A stretch of DNA of 9,328 nt from JAWOGN01 sp046496815 (GCA_046496815.1 JAWOGN010000273.1:1-9328), one strand, 5' to 3'. Positions 1 to 6,359 are shown, counted from the first letter of the stretch. Program-made: numbers and translations. Notes: generated by a model not told the origin, from the letters alone.

Positions 1-290
1 ATAAGATGCCTCCTCAAGCCCTCAATTGTGATATGTTCGGAAAAATCCATAGCCGTCAATTTTTCTGCAAGGGCCTTTTCATTGAGGCTCATAGAGGCCG
101 AAATAGCGAAATCGCTATTCTGAGGCAACTGGATTTCCCGTAACTTGAGGAAGGCGGAGAAGGTGTGATAAAAAATGGATGTATCCGAGCAGGTCTTTAT
201 CAGACTGAGCAACTCCTCAAGATTGTAAGCCTTCCGCCCGGTGAGCATTTCCAAGGATGCACTGGATAAGAATTGAAATACCTGTCCCAT
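1..290 (-). CDS. DUF5752 family protein, N-terminal part (runs off window)
   Basis: An open frame starts at the ATG at 290 and stays open to the window edge (about 96 codons), so the C-terminus is missing. The product begins MGQVFQFLSS and contains a helical run with L-T-G-R-K-A-Y-N-L-E-E-L-L near residues 16-28, then S-I-F-Y-H-T-F near 37-43. That pattern (start, TG+KA.NLEEL, IYYHT) is what I recall for DUF5752, a family of unknown function. No signal peptide or membrane segment is seen. The Shine-Dalgarno sequence is weak (GAG upstream). A relic ABC permease and a hairpin lie upstream, so the gene is probably transcribed on its own. Family assignment is from memory of the pattern; no function is proposed. 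Confidence 0.7.
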   Translation of the reverse strand, partial: MGQVFQFLSSASLEMLTGRKAYNLEELLSLIKTCSDTSIFYHTFSAFLKLREIQLPQNSDFAISASMSLNEKALAEKLTAMDFSEHITIEGLRRHL

Positions 291-381
291 AGTTTCAACT
301 CACATGAAGGATTTTTTTTAATGACCCCATATCTTCAGCAGCATGGAATGATGCTCTCATGAAAACGAGTTTGAGGCAAGC

Positions 382-423
382 CCGAATTCCGGATCGGAGT
401 CCGGGACAGGCACCGGAATTCGG
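382..423. repeat. Perfect 11-bp inverted repeat hairpin (EcoRI-type palindromic arms)
   Basis: The arms CCGAATTCCGG (382-392) and CCGGAATTCGG (413-423) are exact reverse complements around a 20-nt loop. The loop carries GGGACAGGCA, similar to the core of the two island palindromes at 5476 and 7922. On the + strand the second arm is followed by TCTTTTC, so it could end + transcripts weakly, but no + gene precedes it. It is best read as a dispersed REP-like palindrome between the ABC permease relic and the DUF5752 gene. Confidence 0.55.
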
Positions 424-492
424 TCTTTTCAGTTTGCTTTTCCTGTCATGAACTCCCCTATCATCGACGATAAATTCACTCCTCTGAATCGG

Positions 493-745
493 TCCCCGTC
501 TAGTGATGCATCGAATCAGCGACAACAAGTCGGAGTCCTTCACCAGGACGATGGCCTGCCCCGGTATCGGTGCGATGTGTATGTATCCCGATCGCTTGCG
601 GCAAAACGATGTGGCGCATGGCACAGACCACGATGCCGAACACCCATGCACGGAGCAATGACACGGCAGACAGCCGGAGTGTGCCCGCATTCGCAACCGA
701 TATCATGCCGTCGACCAACACCATCCCGAACATAACACTCAGGCC
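493..745 (-). pseudogene. Amino-acid ABC transporter permease relic (HisM/GlnP type), frameshifted and truncated
   Basis: Two overlapping minus frames together resemble the EAA-loop region of polar amino-acid ABC permeases. The first frame (about 745-587) reads GMISVANAGT, then CAMRHIVLPQAIG, matching the family pattern 'AGIQSVPKGQT...MRYVILPQAL'. After one extra base near 586 the second frame (585-493) continues IAPIPGQAIVLVKDS, then LLSLIRCITRRG, matching 'LPPLGNQFIALLKDTSLVSVI..ELTRRG'. The N-terminal membrane segments are absent and the neighbouring dehydrogenase gene ends only about 45 bp upstream. So only a fragment of roughly 80 codons survives, and it cannot make a functional permease. 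The similarity was judged by eye; the frame break itself is directly visible. Confidence 0.5.
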
Positions 746-779
746 AAGGTTGAGCGGTTCACGGTTTCCCTCTCCTCAC

Positions 780-797
780 GCGGTTGTCTTCAACCGC
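780..797 (-). other. Short hairpin overlapping the stop codon of the dehydrogenase gene
   Basis: GCGGTTG (780-786) and CAACCGC (791-797) pair around a TCTT loop, covering the TGA stop at 790-792. No T-run follows on the minus strand, so it is not a typical intrinsic terminator. It may stabilise the 3' end of the operon transcript. Confidence 0.35.
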
Positions 798-1965
798 TAT
801 ATTCAACCTTCCTATTCACGGCGATTCCCCGGAGTGACAACTCTGTCATGAAGGATCCATAGGGCACATCCATGGCGGGCGAAAGAACGCCTTTACGGAG
901 AATTTGACCGCTGCCGATCATCTGAGCGACAATGCTGGCAGGATAGCCAACTCCGATATTCATGGCGAACAAACCGGTTTCCAGATCCCTTTCAATCAAC
1001 AGGTCCATGCGGATAGACTTGTTCCGCCCGTCTTGAATCCCTTCAAAGAGGTTGCGCATGGCGACCATGTCTTTTTCATTGTCCCGATACTGCAATTGAG
1101 GTCCTAAATGCTTTACCAGAAATTGCCGGGGGTTCACCCGGCAATCAAGACCCGCTACCGGGCTCTCAGACAAAAATCCGAGTTTCTTCAAAGGCGCCCA
1201 GAATGCACACCAACCCGGCCAGCGCAACGAATAGCGTCCAGCCTGCCGAATTTTCCCCCTCACACCCAAAAGATCCGTATAAAATACGGCATCACCGTTT
1301 GGGAGCGCTTCCAATTTACCGAGACCGGGGAAGTCAATATTGTGTATCATGTCGTTTTCGTGCTGATCCGCAGCGGGCACAGTCAGGTACCTACCATCCT
1401 TGATGAAAACCGAATCCCGCTTCTGACTCCCCAAGACCATATCCCAGTTCCAACTCACTTTGTAATTGAGCGGATTATCGCAAGCACTTTTTTCAGGAAA
1501 GCCGCCGCAGTATGAATTGAAAACGTGGAGTTCATCGAACTCCTGAATGACATGCCCGCAAATAATAAGGTCAATGCCCGGATCCAGCCCGCACTCGGGC
1601 ATGATGGCCACCTGGGCAGCCTGGGCTCTCCGGTTAAGCTCCCCAGCGTCGCGCAGGTAATTCGTGCTGACCAGATCCACCCCGGCCTCTACCGCCGCAT
1701 CAATGGCGTTGCGCATGAGAGGTAAGGGCAATAGATCTATGGCCACATCGACACCCTGCTTGAGTACAGACACCAGCGGATCTTTGGACGAGGCATCCAC
1801 CCGAACCGCGGTTACCCTGTCCGCATCGAACAAACCGGCCATCTTTTTCAACCCGTCCGACCCAACATCGGCGCAGATAATTTCCTCCACTTCCTTGCTC
1901 CGAGTAAGATCCAGCAAGGCAGCCTTTCCCTGCAACCCCAGACCTCCCAGCACCGCAACTTTCAC
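790..1965 (-). CDS. Saccharopine dehydrogenase-family NAD(P)-binding oxidoreductase
   Basis: A 391-aa protein with an N-terminal Rossmann fold. MKVAVLGGLGLQG gives the dinucleotide glycine motif at residues 7-13, and an acidic residue ends the second strand (ICADVG, about 30-35). The C-terminal catalytic-type region includes MPECGLDPGID (about 122-132) and NPLNYKVSWN (164-173), both typical of saccharopine dehydrogenase / carboxynorspermidine dehydrogenase relatives. The start is GTG at 1965, chosen because GGGAGG lies five bases upstream and translation at once yields the glycine motif. It is the last gene of a probable operon, 102 bp after the ParB/Lrp-like gene. The length fits single-domain family members. 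The substrate cannot be read from sequence: lysine (saccharopine) or polyamine chemistry are both possible. The ABC amino-acid permease relic just downstream hints at amino-acid metabolism, but weakly. Confidence 0.85.
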   Translation of the reverse strand: MKVAVLGGLGLQGKAALLDLTRSKEVEEIICADVGSDGLKKMAGLFDADRVTAVRVDASSKDPLVSVLKQGVDVAIDLLPLPLMRNAIDAAVEAGVDLVSTNYLRDAGELNRRAQAAQVAIMPECGLDPGIDLIICGHVIQEFDELHVFNSYCGGFPEKSACDNPLNYKVSWNWDMVLGSQKRDSVFIKDGRYLTVPAADQHENDMIHNIDFPGLGKLEALPNGDAVFYTDLLGVRGKIRQAGRYSLRWPGWCAFWAPLKKLGFLSESPVAGLDCRVNPRQFLVKHLGPQLQYRDNEKDMVAMRNLFEGIQDGRNKSIRMDLLIERDLETGLFAMNIGVGYPASIVAQMIGSGQILRKGVLSPAMDVPYGSFMTELSLRGIAVNRKVEYSG

Positions 1966-1970
1966 CTTAT

Positions 1971-1976
1971 CCTCCC
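1971..1976 (-). promoter_or_regulatory. Strong Shine-Dalgarno fixing a GTG start
   Basis: GGGAGG on the minus strand, five bases before GTG at 1965. It decides the non-ATG start of the saccharopine dehydrogenase-family gene. Confidence 0.75.
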
Positions 1977-2067
1977 GATTCGTGTTTCTTGGCTTATCCT
2001 CACCAGCTTTGCAACCCCTCCGGCAAGCAGACCCATGTGCCTTTCACACCCGGAAGGACGTCATTTA

Positions 2068-3189
2068 TCACCGTCCTCCGGTGTCATCATTTTTCATCTT
2101 CGACAAACCGGGAATGAGGGTTTGGGTGCTGATGATTCCCGGAATTTGTCTTACCTGGTTCTGGACAAAACTCCCAATGATTTCCGCATCCGAAGACACC
2201 AAATCGCGGGTTAAAACGATCTTAACCAGGATATCGACGTCGCCGTGGACCGAATGTACTTCCCTCACTTCATCCAGGGCAAACAGCTTCTCGATGACTC
2301 GATTCTCCTTCTTTGCCGCAACATTCATCAGGACGAATGCGGTGATATTCCGCCGCATCTCCGGATATTCGTGATCTCTGACATTCGACATTTTTTCCCG
2401 AAAAGCCTCCATGTCCTCAGAAATGAGCTGATCGATGCCGCGGCCGTACTTTCGGGCCAGTTCCTTTTCCCACTGATGAAAGGTGATGTAGGTATACAGG
2501 TCCCCGATTTTCCGCTTGGGGAATGACTGAATGAGATGGCCCTTTTCAATGATTCCAACCAATGGGCGGTAAATCGTTTCGTACCAATCCGCGGCTGCAT
2601 TTTCGAATGAAACAGTCTCTCCGGGCGCTTGCGCCAAATAGTTTTGGTGGGTGGAGATCTGTCTTATCAGATGATTGTATTGTCCCACTTCCGTCAATTC
2701 TATAGGAGACGGCAACTTCGTCTTTTCCATAAATTCGGCCTTCTCACGATACAGGATGTTTTCAAGGGTATGCTTCGATGGGATAAACTCGACGATGTCG
2801 GCGTCGATGTCCTGGTAACCGAATTCCTTCGCCGCTGAAATGCGATGATTGCCGTCCAGCACATAGTAATCGTCTTTAATTTTATAGAGCCTCACCGGAG
2901 GCAGTGTCTTGCCCGCCCGCATCGCCTTCCGGATGTTTTCAAGTCTTTCAGGGGGAACATGTTGCTTCAATCGGAACTTACTGTCAAAATCGTGGTATCG
3001 CCCCACACTCCCAACGATCCGATCCACCGGCACCGAAGCGGTACCCAGATCCTTCGTGTCAAACGCCGCTTCATCTTCCTGGTTCACCTTGAAGGATTTC
3101 ACCTCTTCCGGTTTCCGGACATGATTCAAGACGGTCCGTAATTTATTCAGCAAACGGGTCAGCATCGACTTCAAAAAGGTGATACCCAT
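2068..3189 (-). CDS. ParB/sulfiredoxin-fold protein with C-terminal Lrp/AsnC-type ligand-binding domain
   Basis: A 373-aa protein in three parts. Residues about 50-135 form a ParB/sulfiredoxin-like domain: PPERLENIRKAM, then LPPVRLYKIKDDYYVLDG and the hallmark DGNHRISAAKEFG (112-124). Residues about 165-250 are a helical segment with YNHLIRQIST, ADWYETIYRPL and IGDLYTYITFHQWEKE that I do not recognise as a named domain. Residues about 281-362 resemble the Lrp/AsnC effector (RAM) domain: ITAFVLMNV, then VREVHSVHGDVDILVKI and a closing IPGIISTQTLI. No helix-turn-helix is seen, so a DNA-binding regulator of the usual Lrp type is unlikely. The ParB/Srx fold is known for nucleotide-dependent chemistry, so a ligand-sensing enzyme is possible. 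The start is uncertain: ATG 3189 overlaps the upstream phosphoesterase gene by 47 bp and ATG 3165 by 23 bp; neither has a good ribosome site. Confidence 0.8.
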   Translation of the reverse strand: MGITFLKSMLTRLLNKLRTVLNHVRKPEEVKSFKVNQEDEAAFDTKDLGTASVPVDRIVGSVGRYHDFDSKFRLKQHVPPERLENIRKAMRAGKTLPPVRLYKIKDDYYVLDGNHRISAAKEFGYQDIDADIVEFIPSKHTLENILYREKAEFMEKTKLPSPIELTEVGQYNHLIRQISTHQNYLAQAPGETVSFENAAADWYETIYRPLVGIIEKGHLIQSFPKRKIGDLYTYITFHQWEKELARKYGRGIDQLISEDMEAFREKMSNVRDHEYPEMRRNITAFVLMNVAAKKENRVIEKLFALDEVREVHSVHGDVDILVKIVLTRDLVSSDAEIIGSFVQNQVRQIPGIISTQTLIPGLSKMKNDDTGGR

Positions 3190-3754
3190 AAGTGTTGAGC
3201 ACTTTGGTTTTGTCCACTATCGTTACGCGCTCCACCGGGTCATTAAAAAGACAATGAATGTGTCCATGGATAAAATAGCGCGGGCAATAGTGGTCAATAA
3301 TCCACCGGTAACTCCTAAATCCTTTGTGGCATTGATCTTCCGCATCATGAATATACCGGGGGGGTGCGTGGGTAATGACGATATCGACCCCCCCCTGTCG
3401 CCAGATTCTGGGTCGGAGGCCCCGAATGATTTTACGCATCTCCGCTTCGGTGTACTGATTGGGACCCCCATTATACCATCGCGAACCCGCCAACCCCAGA
3501 ATACGAATGCCCTCGAACTGAATCAATTGAGCATGCAGATCGGTGCACCCATCGGGAGGTTTCGATTCAAACCGGATGTCGTGATTTCCCCGCACATAGT
3601 AAAGCGGCACGTTGAATGCAGCGGTCAAAAAAGATAAGTACTCCGGTGGCAGATCGCCACAGGAAAGAATCAGGTCGACTCCGGGAAAGCGTTCGGCGTC
3701 GAACCGATCGAAAAGGATCGGTTCAACACAATCTGAGATACTCAGGATCCTCAT
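3143..3754 (-). CDS. Calcineurin-like metallophosphoesterase
   Basis: With ATG 3754 as start the product is 203 aa and begins directly with the first strand, MRILSISD. Metal-binding motifs appear in order: D8 in ISDC, GD at 33-34 (CGDLPPEY), GNHD at 56-59, TH at 128-129 (ITHAPP) and GHIH at 164-167. The usual histidine of the first D-x-H motif is replaced (S-D-C-V), as I recall for a subset of this family in deltaproteobacteria and archaea. A GTG at 3772 would add six residues; the ATG is preferred because GGTGAG lies ten bases before it and the strand starts there. The substrate is unknown; phosphomonoester or phosphodiester hydrolysis is expected. It is the first gene of the probable operon and its 3' end overlaps the next gene, which suggests translational coupling. 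Confidence 0.85.
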   Translation of the reverse strand: MRILSISDCVEPILFDRFDAERFPGVDLILSCGDLPPEYLSFLTAAFNVPLYYVRGNHDIRFESKPPDGCTDLHAQLIQFEGIRILGLAGSRWYNGGPNQYTEAEMRKIIRGLRPRIWRQGGVDIVITHAPPRYIHDAEDQCHKGFRSYRWIIDHYCPRYFIHGHIHCLFNDPVERVTIVDKTKVLNTYGYHLFEVDADPFAE

Positions 3755-3817
3755 AGGGCAATATCTCACCACAAAGACGCGACGTTCCGCTGAGAAGGGA
3801 TATTTCCTTTTTCGCAG

Positions 3818-3845
3818 AAATTAGATGAACTCACAATAAAATCAA
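3818..3845 (-). promoter_or_regulatory. Weak candidate sigma-70 promoter for the metallophosphoesterase operon
   Basis: On the minus strand TTGATT (3840-3845) and TAATTT (3818-3823) are 16 bp apart, about 64 bp before the ATG at 3754. Both boxes deviate from consensus, so this is only a candidate. Confidence 0.25.
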
Positions 3846-4069
3846 TTCGGAAACCGCTTATGTCACTTCACAGTAAAGTCTTCCCGCTATCAATTCAACG
3901 GAAAACTTACAAAGATTGAGGAGCGCCTCGCGTTTCGCGGGCAACAGGGGCGTTTTCTTGGTTCGTAGCGGATTCCCGTGATGCTCCCTGGAAAAGTGCT
4001 TCATGTCATTTCGGCGTGATCCTCGATGCGAGCAGTGCCCTCGACCGGAGTCTAAATTTCTTCACTGCT
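3846..4069. other. Intergenic stretch without recognised gene
   Basis: Between the end of the EamA permease gene and the candidate promoter of the phosphoesterase operon I see no convincing coding frame. A small GC-rich hairpin (CGCG-TTT-CGCG, near 3931-3941) is present, but without a following T-run it cannot be called a terminator. Confidence 0.4.
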
Positions 4070-5032
4070 TCAAGCCCTGCGCTGGCTGAGTCCGCCGAGG
4101 GTTGCCCACAAACCGCCTGCCAGGATCAGTCCGCCGAAGACGAAGTGGGTGATGCCCAGCGCTTCATCCAGGAAAAGCGCGCCCATGATGACGCCATAGA
4201 GGGGAAGGGTGTTGTAGAAGACCATGGCACCGCCTGCACCCAGGGCCATCACCGCCCGGTTCCACGCCCAAAAGCCGACGATGGTGGGAACGAGACAGAT
4301 GTGAACGACGGCCGCAATTGTATCCCCGCGCAAGTTCGGCGGGATATGCTTAAGCTCGAGATAGGTTGGCACAACCAGGATAGGCAACGCCACGAGGGTG
4401 GTGAGAGCCATGGCTGCGATCGGCGAACGGTTACGCATCACTCGCCGGCCGAAAACGGAATAAAAGGACCACATCACGGCCGCCGCGAGAAGGATCAGAT
4501 CCCCGGGGTTGAACCGGAGGTGAAGGAGAAAGGTCACCGACCCCTGAGAGATCAGTCCGGCGACCCCGATCAGGCCGAGAATCGCGCCCATTTTCTGCCT
4601 GGGAGACACAGGTTCCTGGATGATCCACCCGGCGATCAGGGCGGTGATGAGGGGAGAGAAACCCTGGATTAAGGACGAATTGACCGCCGTGGAGTGATGC
4701 AACCCGAGGTACAAGAGGGGGCTGAAGCATACGATTCCCGCCAGGCTCATGGCCAGGATCCACCAACGGTCTTTTCCGAAGACACGCTCCCTTGAAGGCC
4801 GACGGGAAAGGAGGACACTGAAAAAGGCCGCGGCCACGGTGAAGCGGAGCGTGGTCAGGGTCAAGGGCCCCACGTCGGCACGCAGCCAGCGGCCCAGCAC
4901 CGCGTTGGTGGCCCAAGCCATGCATGCGAGATTGACAAGGAAAACACCCAAGACCCTGGTTTGCCATGGAGCGGAATCGCGGCTCAAGGCCGGCTTTTCC
5001 CACAGTCGAGATTGAGGATCGTTTTTTTTCAT
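4070..5032 (-). CDS. EamA/DMT-superfamily transporter (drug/metabolite exporter type)
   Basis: A 320-aa, strongly hydrophobic protein with the two tandem EamA repeats of the family. Repeat 1 spans about residues 30-163, with ACMAWATNAVLGRWL at 36-50, TLRFTVAAAFF near 61-71 and SSLIQGFSPLITALIAGWIIQEP-type segments around 119-141. Repeat 2 spans about 176-312, with AAAVMWSFYSVFGRR at 183-197 and NTLPLYGVIMGALFLDE at 274-290. Ten membrane helices are expected in the inner membrane. The highly conserved E-P/D-E ends of helices (QEPVS, LDEAL) are present. The charged N-terminal 25 residues are cytoplasmic. The substrate is not predictable. No clear Shine-Dalgarno precedes ATG 5032, so the start is less certain. 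The broken small exported-protein gene lies just upstream in the same direction. Confidence 0.88.
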   Translation of the reverse strand: MKKNDPQSRLWEKPALSRDSAPWQTRVLGVFLVNLACMAWATNAVLGRWLRADVGPLTLTTLRFTVAAAFFSVLLSRRPSRERVFGKDRWWILAMSLAGIVCFSPLLYLGLHHSTAVNSSLIQGFSPLITALIAGWIIQEPVSPRQKMGAILGLIGVAGLISQGSVTFLLHLRFNPGDLILLAAAVMWSFYSVFGRRVMRNRSPIAAMALTTLVALPILVVPTYLELKHIPPNLRGDTIAAVVHICLVPTIVGFWAWNRAVMALGAGGAMVFYNTLPLYGVIMGALFLDEALGITHFVFGGLILAGGLWATLGGLSQRRA

Positions 5033-5078
5033 GAAGGCTGTTCCGAGAGGCTCTTCACCGCTTCCTGGGTGGAGTCTT

Positions 5079-5367
5079 TCACCGCTTGCCTCCGCAGGCT
5101 CTCAGGTTAACATGATCGTACAACTCATGATACTCGGATCTCCATCCGACGTTCCTTTTCGTACCGTGTTCCTTTCGATAGTTTTTATTTCCGATCTGTT
5201 CGATCGTGATTTCACCGAGCCAAATCTTACCCTTTTGCTCCTTTTCGGTTTCCGCAGACAGGTTCGGACATCGCAGTAGTAACGCAGACAACAGAACCAT
5301 TAGACGGGAGGTAAAGGATGGGAGGCAATACAGAGATTCCTGCAAAAAATTCTTTGCGATGTTTCAT
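5079..5367 (-). pseudogene. Small exported protein gene interrupted by a one-base slip in a homopolymer
   Basis: ATG 5367 has an excellent ribosome site (GGAGGA, five bases upstream) and begins MKHRKEFF, but that frame ends at 5227 after 46 codons. If the six-base run (A6 at 5344-5349 on the + strand) were five, the frame would join the longer one ending at 5079. That gives a 95-aa product with a basic N-terminus, a hydrophobic core LMVLLSALLL, a possible signal-peptidase site after NLSA, and a hydrophilic remainder (KIWLGEITIEQIG...). The original gene probably coded for a small periplasmic protein. I do not recognise the family. The break could be a true mutation, a contingency (phase-variable) tract or a sequencing error. 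It lies upstream of and co-directional with the EamA permease gene. Confidence 0.45.
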
Positions 5368-5475
5368 AAAAATCCTCCATTTCTAAAAGGAGCTTTCCCT
5401 CTTGGTTGATTGCCGCAAAAGCAATAATACTTCAAGGTTTGCCCATACCTTCCGGGCACCTGCGTCACTAAAACA

Positions 5476-5548
5476 ACAAGGGGTCAGACAAATAATACGA
5501 TATCATCCTATCACCAATGTTAATAGAATTATTTGCCTGTCCCCTTGT
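5476..5548. repeat. 73-bp palindromic REP/MITE-like element, copy 1
   Basis: Terminal inverted repeats of 21 nt (5476-5496 and 5528-5548) start with ACAAGGGG and end with CAAATAAT; 19 of 21 positions pair. The centre is 31 nt. The GGGGACAGGC-type terminus is, from general knowledge, common in palindromic repeats mobilised in trans by REP-associated tyrosine transposases. No transposase is in the window. The same element recurs at 7922-7994 in the same orientation, and the two flank the toxin-antitoxin island. Confidence 0.8.
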
Positions 5549-5552
5549 TTCT

Positions 5553-5659
5553 ATAGGCGAAGCGCGAGCGGAGCCTATCAAACTCAATCGGCACATCTGG
5601 CAGCCCGATAGGCGGATGGCCAAAGGCCAAGCGAGCTTCAGCGAGCGGTCCGCCTTATC
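5553..5659. repeat. Pair of GC-rich hairpins downstream of the cassette array
   Basis: ATAGGC (5553-5558) pairs with GCCTAT (5573-5578). GATAGGCGG (5607-5615) pairs with CCGCCTTATC (5650-5659, one bulge). The loops share GCGAGCGG-type sequence and the stems share ATAGGC, so the two hairpins are related to each other. No coding frame is supported here. They may be degenerate ends of older cassettes or another REP class. Confidence 0.5.
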
Positions 5660-5718
5660 GACCCCGATAACCAGACGGGCGTTTTTATAGCCCGGTCTGG
5701 TTCATTGGGATGTTATCC
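5654..5718 (-). repeat. attC-like recombination site C, after the higBA cassette (right box degenerate)
   Basis: Read on the minus strand, the R''-type box GGATAAC (5712-5718) is followed at the same spacing as in site A by a stem. The stem arms AACCAGACGGGC (5669-5680) and GCCCGGTCTGGTT (5690-5702) pair with one extrahelical base. The 8-bp box CGGATAAC is the exact reverse complement of GTTATCCG at the start of the higBA unit (6359-6366). The distal R' position (about 5654-5660) reads CGATAAG and lacks the conserved GTT, so the site may be inactive or at the worn end of the array. Confidence 0.5.
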
Positions 5719-5729
5719 GAGACTTATTT

Positions 5730-6014
5730 TCAGGCAGCTATCCGTTCAAGGTGATCGACATCCACACTTTGCTTTGCCTTCCATAAATCATATTCGAGTT
5801 GAAGCCTCAGCCATCCTTCTGGTGTTCGACCGAAAACTTTTGAAAGCCTCAACGCCATCTCAGGACTAATTCCTGACTTTCGATTCAACAGCATTGAAAA
5901 TGTTTTTCTGGTAACGCCTAACGATTCGGCGGCTTTGGTAACGGTCAACCCAAGCGGCTCGACACACATTTCCTTTATTATTTCACCTGGATGAGGTGGA
6001 TTATGCATACCCAT
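5730..6014 (-). CDS. higA: HigA-family antitoxin (XRE-type HTH)
   Basis: A 94-aa protein with the HigA signature: HPGEIIKEMCVEPLGLT near residues 8-24, then a helix-turn-helix (VTKAAESLGVTRKTFSMLLNRK, about 25-46) and ISPEMALRLSKVFGRTPEGWLRLQ (49-72). Proteins of this family bind and neutralise HigB and repress the operon promoter through the HTH. ATG 6014 has AAGGAG six bases upstream. This Shine-Dalgarno overlaps the toxin stop codon, leaving an 11-bp intergenic gap and suggesting coupled translation. The order toxin-then-antitoxin is the usual one for higBA. It is the last gene of its cassette, ending 11 bp before the R''-type box of attC-like site C. Assignment is firm at family level. 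Confidence 0.9.
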   Translation of the reverse strand: MGMHNPPHPGEIIKEMCVEPLGLTVTKAAESLGVTRKTFSMLLNRKSGISPEMALRLSKVFGRTPEGWLRLQLEYDLWKAKQSVDVDHLERIAA

Positions 6015-6025
6015 AATAAACTCCT

Positions 6026-6304
6026 TTAGTGGTAATCTTCATAATTTACTTCTAAAATATCTCCATTTCTCGGCTTAAAAGTCATTCGCCAATTTCCACT
6101 AACCTTCACAGCAAATGTGTTTTGCCTATTTCCTTTTAGATTGTGTAAATGCAGACCAGGCAAATCCATATCATCGACAGACTCTGATGTCTCAAGAAGT
6201 ACAAGAATTTTTCGAAGGCGCTCAGCGTGCTGAGGATTAACTCCCGAAGCTTTGCCTGTTTCAAAGAGCTTCTTTAGACCTTTATGTTTGAATGATTTTA
6301 TCAT
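6026..6304 (-). CDS. higB: HigB-type RelE-superfamily toxin (mRNA endoribonuclease)
   Basis: A 92-aa protein of the HigB family: MIKSFKHKGLKKLFETG at the start, NPQHAERLRKILVLLETSES near residues 23-42, MDLPGLHLHNLKG near 46-58, NTFAVKVSGNWRMTF near 62-76, and the characteristic ending VNYEDYH. HigB toxins are known ribosome-dependent mRNA nucleases. The length is normal and no disruption is seen. It is first in the higBA operon, under a near-consensus promoter only seven bases before the ATG. There is no Shine-Dalgarno, so the transcript is probably leaderless or nearly so. Autoregulation by HigA is expected. Confidence 0.92.
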   Translation of the reverse strand: MIKSFKHKGLKKLFETGKASGVNPQHAERLRKILVLLETSESVDDMDLPGLHLHNLKGNRQNTFAVKVSGNWRMTFKPRNGDILEVNYEDYH

Positions 6305-6311
6305 TGCATAA

Positions 6312-6340
6312 ATTGTAACCTATGTCGTAACATGTGTCAA
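6312..6340 (-). promoter_or_regulatory. Near-consensus sigma-70 promoter of higBA, immediately before the ATG
   Basis: On the minus strand TTGACA (6335-6340), a 17-bp spacer and TACAAT (6312-6317) give an almost perfect promoter. The -10 box ends seven bases before the higB ATG at 6304. A normal start site would fall on or next to the ATG, predicting a leaderless or nearly leaderless toxin mRNA. Confidence 0.85.
6315..6338. promoter_or_regulatory. Tandem 12-bp repeat in the higBA promoter spacer (putative HigA operator)
   Basis: GTAACCTATGTC (6315-6326) is followed directly by GTAACATGTGTC (6327-6338); 10 of 12 positions agree. The repeat fills the spacer and touches both promoter boxes. Its period is about one helical turn, which fits two repressor contacts on the same DNA face. 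Binding by HigA is inferred from autoregulation in the family. Confidence 0.45.
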
Positions 6341-6359
6341 CGATGGTGATTTATTTTTC

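Noticed and set aside
780..797. Intrinsic terminator after the dehydrogenase gene
   Set aside because: The stem is perfect but no T-run follows on the transcribed strand; kept only as a hairpin.
1664..2374. Long + strand open frame opposite the dehydrogenase and ParB/Lrp-like genes
   Set aside because: It spans parts of two well-supported minus genes, has no recognisable domain and is an antisense shadow.
4016..4672. Long + strand open frame opposite the EamA permease
   Set aside because: Highly charged low-complexity product, antisense to clear membrane-protein codons; a shadow frame.
5402..5611. + strand frame sharing a peptide with a frame at 7845-8051
   Set aside because: The shared peptide is just the translation of the 73-bp palindromic element; no ribosome site or family.
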